Source: Phyto melanocephala (taxonomy: Eukaryota; Arthropoda; Insecta; Diptera; Rhinophoridae). Taken from it: DNA of 64,000 nucleotides. The notes under the pieces are model-generated. The model had not been told where the DNA came from. It saw nothing but the letters and a program-made list of their open reading frames with translations, and ran no database searches. Both the position numbers and the translations under genes were made by a program. How positions within the stretch are numbered: position 1 is the stretch's first letter; each line of letters starts with the position of its first letter. The stretch lies in assembly GCA_941918925.1 (NCBI GenBank), contig OW799233.1:76077797-76141796 (forward strand). Reading direction: 5' to 3'. Below are positions 1 to 10,616 of this stretch, piece after piece.

Positions 1-385
1 TATTAGCTGCAGTTCAAGAAGCTAACTTCGATCGTGAGCCCTATATATGAATGAAAAACGTATGGATGCTACCTTAAATATTGAAAAAGCAGGAAAGATG
101 TGGAAGACAAGATTTGACGCTAAACATAAGAATCCTCATAAATATAAAGAAGAGGACTTGATCCTATTAGAATGTGTGATTCCTAGCGCTGGTGAATCCA
201 GAAAACTGGAAACAAAATACAAAGGGCCTTATATCGTGAAAAAGGTTCTCAGTTATGATAGATACCTTGTAGTTGTCGCAGATGCTCAACGTAATCAACG
301 AACGTTTTCCACAGTCGCGAGTAGTGACAAAATGAAACCCTGGTGTGCCTTATGTCCAGAGATCGATGATGCTTATACTGATTAA
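1..385 (+). pseudogene. 3' end of LTR-retrotransposon pol (integrase C-terminus), cut by the window edge
   Basis: A 112-codon frame starting at 47 encodes the tail of a Ty3/gypsy-type Pol. It has a basic lysine-rich stretch followed by the KYKGPYIVKKVLSYDRYLV module, which is the GPY/F-like region that follows the DDE integrase core. Bases 3-47 read LAAVQEANFDRE in another frame, so there is a frameshift near 45. The catalytic part lies outside the window. Family level is clear from the GPY/F module; the lineage is not resolved. The copy is partial and broken. Confidence 0.75.
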
Positions 386-790
386 ACTCAAACAGATGAA
401 TAACTCGAGGACGAGTTCTGGGCAGGATTAGCCGAGTTGTCATAACATAATCCTGTCTTATAAATACATCGCTGTATAATTTTATCTTTTTTTTTAATCT
501 GGCAATCTTGGCCAGACATTTTGTTTGATATATAGCTGTTGTTAAATTAGAAGCTTGTAAAAAACGTTTGAAGAAATTGTCTTGTATTTTAATTATTGAA
601 GCTTGGACTTATTCTGACAATAATTTCATTGATATATCTATTTGGTTGATATACTTTCAAACAAATGCCTGTAAAATGAAGTGAGAATATCTTTTTAATA
701 ATGTTTTAAGATTTCCAAGAATTCTACCAAGATTTTTAAGTTTAAAATTTGTTTAAGATCAAATTGTTAAGCTGCATATTATAAAACATT
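386..790 (+). repeat. Probable 3' untranslated end and LTR start of the preceding element
   Basis: After the pol stop the sequence runs through a GAGGACGAGTTCTGGGCAGG stretch, typical of the 3' end of gypsy-type elements, to TGTCATAACATAATCC at about 438, a plausible LTR start. No matching second LTR or right end could be placed, so the right limit is nominal. Confidence 0.3.
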
Positions 791-794
791 TATA

Positions 795-1205
795 TTTTGT
801 AACTGTACAACGCCCCGCGTGAAGTATGTTTCGGATCATCGTCGCGCATAAAATTTCAATGTATTGGCAAGTTTTCTTCGGCAAATGGTAATTCAAACTT
901 ACAGCCCAATTTTGTACCATGAAAACTCACCCATTACATTACCACCACTGACTAATAATTTTTACAGTGTAGTTAAAATGCTGCAGCTGATTTATGGGTT
1001 GCCATCAGCATAACTTAGATTCATCACTCCACACCGGGCTTTTCTAAAAACTGATAGGGTTTTTCAATTTTTCTCTTAGAAACTCCAGCCTGAATTTTTT
1101 TTTGTTAAAAAAAGTTATCTTTGTGCTGTGCACCAACGTCTTATTGGATTAGATGAAACTTCATAACCGTACGATAATTGCACTTGAACCTGTTGCTACG
1201 TAAAA
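795..1205 (-). pseudogene. Tc1-like transposase relic
   Basis: Read on the minus strand in shifting frames, this holds the catalytic core of a Tc1/mariner-superfamily transposase. The pieces in order are a helix-like SSNPIRRW, RLEFLREKL, VWSDESK (first catalytic Asp), an SGGNVM..FSWYKIG block that matches the GGGSVMVWG region of Tc1 proteins, and DDDPKHTS (second catalytic Asp). Stop codons and at least two frame changes make it non-functional. The third catalytic residue and clear terminal repeats were not found. Confidence 0.7.
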
Positions 1206-2620
1206 CTTTTAAATGAATCAATTTGAACGATTCTTTTTATTGTTTGTTCTACTTTTTTATTTGTTGTTCACTAATTCGGAGCTCTTGGAAAATGTTTTGT
1301 GGCTCCAAATGTTTGATATTTAGGAATTTGCATTAGGGTCTTACGCATCATATTAACATAGGCTAGGTTTAAGATTTTATATTATCCACCATTTTGCTTT
1401 ATTATTTCCGAACCTATCACAAATTTTTATATTTTTCAATATATGATTTTTATTCAAGCTTGAGATCACTTTTTTGTTTCTTTTTTATAAAATATTATTT
1501 ATTAGTAACCAATATTTCGCTACCAAACAATGGGTAACTTCTTCAGGGTAATATGTATACAAATTTTATAAAACAAAAAACAAATTCAAAACAATTTCAA
1601 ATATATACAATATATGTTTAATAGTTTTTTAAGCTTAAGGTCCTTTTAATAATAAAAAATCTTATCTAATTAATATCTAATTTAATAATTTGTTAATAAT
1701 TTTCACGTTTGTTTTATTTTCTTGTGTCGCTGTTTATAACAAAAATCTCAAAATTTTTGTTTTATTAATTTTTGGTAGGTACTCCTTTTTTATTTAGTAA
1801 ATTTTTTCTTTATAATTTTCACATTTCACAATGTACTTAGAATAAGGATTCTTCCTTTGGTTGTCTATTATTTTTTTTTTTTTTTTGAGATCGCGTTCAA
1901 CATTAAAATGTCTAAAAGGAACTAATTAATTATTTAATTATAAACCTTTTCGCGATATCCAATCCTCGTCGCCAATTAAGTTGTGTGTGGGTCTTTGTAT
2001 TTAAAAAAAAAGACAGTTTTAGATTTTTATTGAATAGCTTCTGCTATGTCTTTATTGTTTTGGATGAGTTTTATAACTAACTTAAAATATTACAATTTTA
2101 TTGGCTTGTTAAATTATGCTTACTATTACAGTTTTGTTGTTTTTATCAAAAAGGTGTTTATTAGTATGTTTATTACAATTTTGTTGTTCTATTAAATAAC
2201 GCTTATTAGTATATTTATTATAATTTGTTGTTTTATTAAATAATGCTCTTCTTTTTATAGGTTTACTGTTTCTTTGCAACTTTATTGTTTTAGTTCGCGG
2301 AATTATATGTCAACATCATAAGTGTGTTGGCATAAATTGTATTTCTAGATAATTTTGTCTGGAATTCAGAATTAGAGTGAAAATGACAATAAAGTTGCAA
2401 AACACAAAACTAGTTTATGCAATGTGTGCGATACTTATGGAGAAAAAGGGTAACCGTTTATCAAATAAGCACACGGTGGGGTGATATCGTAACTTATAGC
2501 ACTGTTACTTGTTTTTCTTTCAAGTACTAGTTATAACTATAAATTTGGCAAAAGTTACAAAATATTAAAATTCATATTCTTCAATTCATTTAAAATATTT
2601 TCATTAATTATTCATCCTAA
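1206..2620. other. AT-rich stretch with one primer-site-like motif
   Basis: No gene is visible. On the minus strand at 1963-1974 lies TGGCGACGAGGA, identical to the primer-binding-site motif of the element at 22988. It is preceded on that strand by LTR-like DNA, so a relic of an LTR element in minus orientation is possible, but its ends were not found. Confidence 0.3.
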
Positions 2621-2624
2621 ATTT

Positions 2625-2783
2625 TAATTAATTTTTCATCTTTAATTTCTATTAATCTTTCATCTTTAATTTTTATTCATCTTTCATCTTTAATTTTTAT
2701 TCATCTTTCATCTTTAATTTTTATTCATCTTCAATTTCAATTAATTTTTCATCTATAATTTCAATTAATTTTTCATCTTTAAT
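2625..2783. repeat. Minisatellite, TTTCATCTTTAATTTTTATT type, left part
   Basis: Short imperfect tandem copies of a 16-24 bp unit built on TTCATCTTTAATTT plus TTATT or CAATT. The same array resumes at 3519, so the repeat at 2784 was inserted into it. Confidence 0.75.
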
Positions 2784-3518
2784 TATACCCTTCACACAGT
2801 GAAAAAGGGTATATATAGGTTTGTCATTCCGTGTGAAATTTCTACAATTTTCATTTCCGACCCCATAAAGTATATATTTTCTGAAAGCTTATGAATAGCG
2901 GAGTCGATTAAGCTCTGTCAGTCTGTCCGTGTGTATGTTGAAATCAACTTTTTGAAGCCCCCCGACATAGGTTGGTCCCGGGTAAGGTATTAAAATATCA
3001 GAAATATTCGGGAGTAGATCGGTATTCAAAATCAGAAACATCGGTACATAAACAACTGAGATATGAGCAAAAACCCACGACCACCTCGATTTTTTTTCAC
3101 AAAAACAACATTACAACAACAACATACATACATACAAACATGTATACTGGTTAGAGAAAACGTGGCATCAAATCCCAGCTGAGCCAAAAAAATTTTTTTT
3201 TAATTTTTTTTTTATTTTTTATTTAATATAGTATTTATATTTTTAATTTTTTTTTTTTTAAATTTTTTTTTTGTTTTATATATATTATATATATAATAAT
3301 TTTTTTTTTAATTTTTTTTAAAATTTTTTTTTTTAATTTTTTTTTTTTTTTTTTTTTAACATACATACGTGAATTTATAATTTTACAATGGGATGTTTTT
3401 ATATATGTATGTTTTTATATGTATGTACGTATTTCATATGGGATGAATGGTGACACAAACTACTGTTGTGAAGGGTATATAAGATTCGGCACGGCCGAAT
3501 ATAACGCTCTTACTTGTT
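2784..3518 (+). mobile_element. P-class palindrome-ended repeat, fullest copy
   Basis: The left end is TATACCCTTCACACAGTG followed by a match to its own reverse (AGGGTATATA). The body holds the segments GACCCCATAAAGTATATA, GTCTGTCCGTGTG and a T-rich stretch. The right end is GTGAAGGGTATATAAG followed by the palindrome ATTCGGC..GCCGAAT and TTACTTGTTTTTA. No protein is encoded that I recognise. At least eleven further copies or fragments occur in the window. Similar TATACCC / CCGTCTGTCC repeats are common in fly genomes; I cannot assign a superfamily. Confidence 0.6.
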
Positions 3519-3657
3519 TTTATTCATCTTTAATTTTTATTCATCTTTCATCCTTAATTTTTACTCGTCTTCAATTTCAATTAATTTTTCATCTTTAATT
3601 TCAATTAATTTTTCATCTTTAATTTTCATTCATCTTTAATTTTTATTCATAATGGAA
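3519..3657. repeat. Minisatellite, right part
   Basis: Continuation of the TTCATCTTTAATTT array seen at 2625-2783, on the far side of the inserted repeat. Confidence 0.75.
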
Positions 3658-4243
3658 ATAAAATACTTAACTTAACCTTCGCTACTCCACTGTAATTTTC
3701 CTGTAAATTTCCTTCTACGCAACCACTGTATTTATTTGCTTCTGTTTTTTAAACTTCTTCCTTTACTTGGTCGACTGCAACATGACACGCAGCAACAGCA
3801 AACACATAAGTAAACACAATGTATGTAGATCAGCAAAAATAAAAGAGACCCTCTGCCAGCATCTTATACCAAGCAAACTCGTCGATAACGCAGCAGCTCA
3901 GCGCACTTAATTCTCAAACACACAGCAAAAGAAAAAACACTGACTGATGTACATAGATCGAAATCTGTGGTTTTATTTTCCGTTGTTTTAGTTTTTTATA
4001 GTTCTCACGCACAGGTTTATATAACCTGTGTTCTCTTACCTGTTTATTTTTCTTTTCTTTACTTCACTCTTAATTTACAAGAAAAAACTTTAAAGACACT
4101 TTGGCAGCAACTTAACACACACAGCAAAAGAAAAAACACATTTTCCGTAGTTTTTGTTTTCTGTAGTTCTCACACACAAGTTATTATAAGCTAAAGTTCT
4201 CTCTCACTTGTTTAGTTTTTTGGTGGTGGGTTTTTTTTTTCTC
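3658..4243. repeat. AT-rich DNA with a partial tandem duplication of about 200 bp spacing
   Basis: Two related blocks, about 3917-4050 and 4117-4215, both begin ACACACAGCAAAAGAAAAAACAC and continue through TTTTCCGT, GTAGTTCTCACGCACA or GTTCTCACACACA, and a short hairpin. No gene is visible; the open frame at 3967 is an artefact of this repeat. Confidence 0.5.
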
Positions 4244-4246
4244 TTA

Positions 4247-4936
4247 CACGGCTTTCAGACTAGGCAAGTCACTTGCGCAAGTGACTTGCGCAAGTGTTGT
4301 GTTTATAGGCAAAAGGGGTAAGGTCGGGTTAAGAGGAAGAAACTTGCTCATTTTTGAGTACACACTTGCCTGTACTCGGCAAGTACGAGCAAGTTTTTGT
4401 TGAGAAACCAAAAACAAAAGAGTAATAAAAACAAACAAGAGTGCTATATTCGGCCATGCCGAATCTTATATACCCTTCACAACGTGTTGTCATGCAACAA
4501 CAATTGTTTATGTCACCATTTATCTCATATGAAATACGTACATACATATAAAAACATACATATATAAAAACATCCCATTGTAATATTATACATTAAGTTT
4601 ACTTATGTGCTTAAAAAAAAATAAATTAAAAGAAAAATTAAAAATAAAACAATAAAAATTTTAATAAAATATAAAATAAAAAAAATTTTTTGGCTCACTC
4701 TAACCAGTATACCACGTTTGTATGTATGTGTAGATAATTGATAATTGTAGAAATTTCAAACGGAATGACAAACCTATATATACCCTTTTTCACTGTGTGA
4801 AGAGTATAATAAATAAAAGAGAACGAAACTTGGGCAAGTCAGTTGCTGAGTCTGAACATGAAAGCAAGTTCAAAGAAAAATAAAAGAAAATAAAAAACTA
4901 ACTTGAGCAAGTGACTTGCCCAATGCGAAAGGGGTA
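4247..4936 (-). mobile_element. TTA-flanked composite element copy 1 (PIF/Harbinger-like MITE)
   Basis: The element is flanked by direct TTA repeats (4244-4246 and 4937-4939). Its terminal inverted repeats start CAC or TAC and share the core GGCAAGTCACTTGC(G/T)CAAGT. At the left end the ACTTGCGCAAGTG palindrome is duplicated. A P-class repeat is nested at about 4431-4811 in the opposite sense to the copy at 2784. A 3-bp TTA duplication is the hallmark of PIF/Harbinger elements; no transposase is present, so the class call is inference. Confidence 0.65.
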
Positions 4937-4939
4937 TTA

Positions 4940-5721
4940 CATGAAATTGTTTCTATTTTTTCTTAAAAAAAAACTTTGACGCTGCACAAATTCTTAAATG
5001 TTCTTCGTGTTTTTACCGTTACTTTTCCAGAATATTTACTTTAAATACTTTTTTGTTACTAAGTTTCCTTTGTATTTTAAAATTCTTAATATTCTCATCT
5101 TTTCACTTTAGAATTTCGGTTTCACTTTTCTTCACAAACTTCTTAAGTTTCTACACAGACTGCTTCTTTAGAAAAAAAAATTTCGGTTGAGCTCCCATGT
5201 GGGAATAAATTAAAATGCTATACGCTTTTTTATTGAAAAACAAACAATTCAATTTATTTATCAATATTAAAGTTAACAATGTTTTTATTTATGAACAATG
5301 TTTTAAATAAACGTATTAAGATTTATTTCATTTGTGTGTGCGTTTTTCTTTTATTTGTTAAATCACTCGCGTCTAACCACAACCTTTCTCATTCAACTTC
5401 TTCTATCAACTGCGCGTGTCAAATGCCGTACGTTCATGCATGTAAGTGTAATTGTCCTCTCTCCGTTGTCGCCAAATTGGTCTCTGTCTCAAATGTCCGT
5501 TATCCCTGTTCATAGTCAGTCTGTTCGGATCAGGCAGGTACCCTACATATATGTACACATGTAGGTAAATTCTAGGTAAATATATATGTACATATGTCAT
5601 TTATATCAATATGTATGTAAATGTGTGTATTACAAACAGAGGCTTCATTGACGTGTGTTTTATTCAGTAACTCCGAAAAGAGTAACACAAAATTAATGCA
5701 TACAACAAAATCTCTGTTTTA
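4940..5721. other. AT-rich spacer between two facing composites
   Basis: No recognisable gene. Short tetranucleotide-like TATG/TACA runs occur near 5545-5620. It forms the 785-bp loop of a potential hairpin made by the flanking copies. Confidence 0.4.
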
Positions 5722-6402
5722 CACCCCTTTCTGACTGGGCAAGTCACTTGCTCAAGTTAGTTTTTTATTTTCTTTTATTTTTCTTTGAACTTGCTTTCAT
5801 GTTCAGACTCAGCAACTGACTTGCCCAAGTTTCGTTCTCTTTTACTTATTATACTCTTCACACAGTGAGAAAGAGTATATATAGGTTTGTCATTCCGTTT
5901 GAAGTTTTTACAATTATCAATTATCTACACATACATACAAACGTGGTATACTGGTTAGAGTGAGCCAAAAAATTTTTTTATTTTATATTTTATTCAAATT
6001 TTTATGTTTTATTTTTAATTTTTCTTTTAATTTATTTTTTTTAGGCACATAAGTAAACTAAATGTATAATATTACAATGGGATGTTTTTATATATGTATG
6101 TTTTGTATGTACGTATTCATATGAGATAAATGGTGACATAAACAATTGTTGTTGCATGACTACACGTTGTGAAGGGTATATAAGATTCGGCATGGCCGAA
6201 TATAGCACTCTTGTTTGTTTTTATTACTCTTTTGTTTTTGGTGTCTCAACAAAAACTTGCTCGTACTTGCCGAGTACAGGCAAGTGTGTACTCAAAAATG
6301 AGCAAGTTTCTTCCTCTTAACCCGACCTTACCCCTTTTGCCTATAAACACAACACTTGCGCAAGTCACTTGCGCAAGTGACTTGCCTAGTCTGAAAGCCG
6401 TG
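5722..6402 (+). mobile_element. TTA-flanked composite element copy 2, facing copy 1
   Basis: The same element as 4247-4936 in reverse orientation, flanked by TTA at 5719-5721 and 6403-6405. It starts CACCCCTTTCTGACTGGGC and ends in GCCGTG. The nested P repeat is at about 5846-6215. Alignment by eye is nearly continuous with copy 1, so the two form long inverted arms. Confidence 0.65.
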
Positions 6403-6405
6403 TTA

Positions 6406-7289
6406 CTGATGAATTAAAATAAAATGCAAAAAAAAATTAATAACAAAACAAACTTACAAACATGATCGGTGTCCAACGATGCTGAAGGCCTTTTGCATTG
6501 GTGTTGTTGTGAAGTTTGATTGATAGTGGGATTTTAACTATTGTTTTTGTTTTAGAAAGTGACTTAATTATAATTAGGAATAACAAAATTTCGATATATG
6601 TACATATGTAAATTTGTAAAGTGATTTCATAAAAATTATGAATGAGTGACAGTTAGTACATAGGATTAATACTTTGGAAGGAAAATAGTTTACTGTTTTT
6701 ATTTTTACAGTGGAACCAAAATTATTTGTTATTTAGTTTAGGTTGTTATTTAGTTAATATGAATAGTATAATTTTATTTGTTATTATAATTTATTAAACG
6801 TTAAATAAATATTATAGAATAAGTAAGCTGTTATTTTAAATATTTAGGTTATAAGTTCAAAAGTAGGTAGTTTTAGAATTTTTAAATAAATTGTTAGAAG
6901 GTTGTATATATATACATATATAAAATTGTTCTAATAAAAAATTTCTAATAAGGTAATCTCAAATGCATGTGTTATCGTTAGAAGTGTTAGAATTTATGTC
7001 GGGATTAACATACTTAAAGTTTCTGATTCTTTTCAACAAGGTAAAAATTATAAAACTCTTGGTATGGGTATTTAGTTTTTAAAACAGAATCAGGAGCTAT
7101 AATATTTTTACGATTTAGTATTTGCAAAAGAATAGGTTAGGCGTAACTCGAAGTTAGGTTAGAATTAAAAAAAAAATGTTTTTAGAATTTTTGACGTGTA
7201 TATGAAGCTGGAACGTCTTACTATTGTTGGTAGATTTATAAGGCCGATTTAAGCTGTAACCTTACATTTGTATGTATGTCCCTCGGATG
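6406..7289. other. AT-rich unannotated stretch
   Basis: Nothing recognisable was found. The last four bases, GATG (7286-7289), are the left copy of the target duplication of the following LTR element. Confidence 0.4.
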
Positions 7290-10200
7290 TGTAATGTTCT
7301 GAGTGAAAAAAAATGGGATTATTGTATTTCTACGATATGGGAAGACGATATTCATAGCAAAATTAGAATATAAATCTTCGACATACCATACTCCTTATAG
7401 TGAGAATTAGATCTAGTAGGACTCGTCTTTATTTTCGACTAGCAATCTAGCGGCTGGGGTGGTTCGTGGATCTTTCTCGCTAACTACTCATTACACAATT
7501 TTATTTAAAGAGTCCTTAAAGCCAATTAATTCATAAAGCGGATAACTAATATTAAACGTATAAACCGGGCTATTTTAAAAGTGAAATTTACTTGATTTAT
7601 GAGGTTGCCAATTAATGGGGATCCATTACACTTGAGGAGGTTGGTAGAAAGTTCCTCCTTCTGGCTCTAAACCCACCCTACCTTGGTTCTGGTTGCCGAA
7701 ATTATTATTTATAAGAACCCCGAACTTTTATTTTTTTTTTTTTTTATCTCATCCCCTTTACCACCAAGGAAAACTCAAATCAAATTAGCACCACATCTTA
7801 TGGATAAATTTTTATTGATTATAATTCTAAAATTACTGTTTTCATACTAAATTATTTCACATCAACGACTATTATATTGTTATTATTATTATGAGGATAA
7901 CTTTTCATTCATTTAAAATTAAATCTTCATTTATACAAATTTTATTGATTTCATGCAATCAAATTTATATGACAACTTACATTAAATTTAACTTGATTAT
8001 AATTAAAAGTTAAATCTTCTTTTTTTTTTTTTTTAATTGATAATAATTAAAATATATTAGTTAATTTACATTAATGACTATGTAAATCATTGTGGTAGTC
8101 ATTTCTCATTTACTGGAAAGTAAATTTTTCTATATGCGATTTGATTGATTCAGAGCAATCCCCTTTATACAAACATCGGACTTAAGATTTACTTGATTAT
8201 TATTAAAAGCTAAATTTTCCATTTCAAACTATATATTAATTATAATATGTAAATTACTTTTCATTAAGGACTATCATATTTTATTGCGAAATCAATTTTC
8301 TTTCGCTATAACATAAATTTTTAGTATATGCAACATGATCGATTTTATGCAATCACATTAATTATGAAACACCTACAAAGGGTTAAAAACGCTGGTAAGT
8401 GGTACGTTCAATGTATGACAACTTCAACTGTTCGTAAGAAATAAAACTTCATGCAACGAAAACGAATTGCAATTATTGTGTTTTTTATTCTTTTGTTTGT
8501 TTTGATTAACGTTCGAAATTTTTTTCTTTCAAATAAAACGATGATAACGTGTAGGTTATCTCTTTACGCGTTTATTAGTTAAAGCGGGGGTATTAATGAT
8601 CTTAATAACACAAGGTGTAAGAATGATTGTGTGCGTTTTGTTTTTTTTTTTTTTATGTTTTCTTTGTATTTCTTTATTACTGACATACAGCTTTCGGTAT
8701 GTCCTCGGTTTTATAAAATAATCTACATTGTTTTGATTTTTGCTTTATTTTTATGGTTTTTTATTTAAATTAATATCTATTTGTTTTATTTTATAATTAA
8801 GTGTTTTTATTTGGATGGAAGTTAAGTTACATAAAGTGTGTATGTCAAAATTGGAAAAGCAAATAAAGAATTTATATAATGCCAACGCGATAGCTACGTA
8901 CATATATATATGTGAACATATGTAGAGTATGCCGGCCAGTATGTATGTACGTATGTTTGTACGTATATTGGTACATGCGTTTTATACATAAATAAAGGGT
9001 CAAAACAATGTAGATTTCAAAAGCGAAACAAAAGTAAAAATCTCTGTAACATTATAAAGGTGTTATATAGCTATTGTGTGACAATTGATTCCAATTAAAT
9101 GTTTATAGAAAAGTTAATTATAATAGTTTTCGTTAGCCTAACGAATTATAGACACCTGTACAATGTTACAGCGATCCGGACAAAATTTAAGAAAAAATGG
9201 TTACTCACCTGCACATTGAAGGCCCTCAATCCGCAGTTTCCTTATAATGATATGCCGTAGGTTTCAGCAACCGGGTTTTTTGTCATCTCTCGTAGTCCGT
9301 TGATAATATACCCTTTGTTTCAGTTTTAGTAATTATAAAACCGGGATGTATACATATGTATGTATGTACTCACACAAATTTTTATATTTTTTTTTTAATG
9401 ATTTAATTTAAAAAGGATGTCATTAATTGACTGTAAGATAATTTTCGAGTACGCGTAACAAAATTAAAACCGATTTTTCTTAAAGAAGGTAGTAACTTTT
9501 TCTTTGCTGTACGTTAACGTTGAAAATATAACTTTTTTTTCTTTTTTTTTTTGAGAAGTTTTATTCCTTTGAACGTAAAGTGCGTAAAATTTTGGTTGTT
9601 TCTTTTTTTTTTCTTTAATAGGGTTTTTCCATGTGCTACCCTAAAGCACGAAACGCTATAACCCTAGTAGCTGCCTCTAATTAGGAAATGTTTCCAATGT
9701 AGTATTTAATCGCCTATTTATAATTATCCCAAAATGTTGGTTGGAAGTTTGATAACCATCACAAAAGCATGCTATAGTTGCACGATGCTGATGAAATATA
9801 CGTATTAAAGATTTATTTGAATGGTTAGTCCATAAGGCATGTAACCTGCTTCCATTCTAAACTAGAGGTTTTCTTGGTTGCGGCACTACGTTTGCTTGCT
9901 TCCTATGTGGCTTAACCGGTTTCATCAATCGAATTAAAACATTCCTAACAAATTCAGGTATAAAGCCTCCGAGAAATATCCCGGCCAACGTTTTGAATCT
10001 AGGAGGTGATTAAGAAGGTTAACAAATTTCCTCTATTAATTAACGTTTAGGCCTTAACCAAATATTATAGAAAACATGTTACTATATATAAAGAAATTTA
10101 CCTGCGATCACTTTGAACAATTTTGAGAGCAATGTGTTGCTGGCGAAAGACAAATTTGAAAAGACCACAGACTGAGCAAAATTAACGTGTCAAGATTTTA

Positions 10201-10478
10201 AGGAATTCAATGTCGTCTGTTTACAGTTATTGGAAGTTTTCCCATTCCCTTTTCATATTCTTTCCTTATTATCTACCTTTGTCAGTTAACATTCCAGTTG
10301 GTAAAATTAATCAGCTGAGTACTCAAGGTTACCTGACTATTATCGTATTAGCATGGGGTTAAACAATTAATGATACCAGATAAAGTTTGCACAATAATTA
10401 TACTAATCAAACCCAAATTTTCTTTCATAATAACTAAAATATTTTGATTTTATCCGTGGATCAGTGTCACACATTACA
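7290..10478 (-). repeat. 3' LTR of the RING-Gag element (3189 bp)
   Basis: Matches 16433-19625 almost base for base. Differences noticed by eye: an A/T change near 7306, a C/T change near 7630, a one-base indel near 8567 and changes in T-run lengths. No open frame of note lies inside it. The adjacent internal sequence on the element's sense strand lacks a polypurine tract; the nearest purine run is the A-run at about 10590-10618. Confidence 0.93.
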
Positions 10479-10616
10479 AACCGGGTAATATGTCACCTTT
10501 GGTTAACAAATTAACCGGAGGACAATTAAATCATATTTAGGGAATTTATAAATTTACACTTAATTACCACGTACTTTTACTAAGTAATATTTTTTTCTTT
10601 TTTTTTTTTTTTTTTT

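Noticed and set aside
4244..4438. A conserved open frame of about 64 codons repeated at 4244, 6211 and 45401
   Set aside because: It runs across the terminal repeat of the TTA-flanked composites and is conserved only because the DNA is repeated; the composition is not protein-like.
5279..5564. Two overlapping 76-78-codon frames
   Set aside because: They overlap in different frames within low-complexity AT-rich DNA, and neither has a recognisable motif.
9785..9820. CTGATGA in the left LTR as a hammerhead core
   Set aside because: It is followed by AATATACG without a helix II or a GAAA in range.
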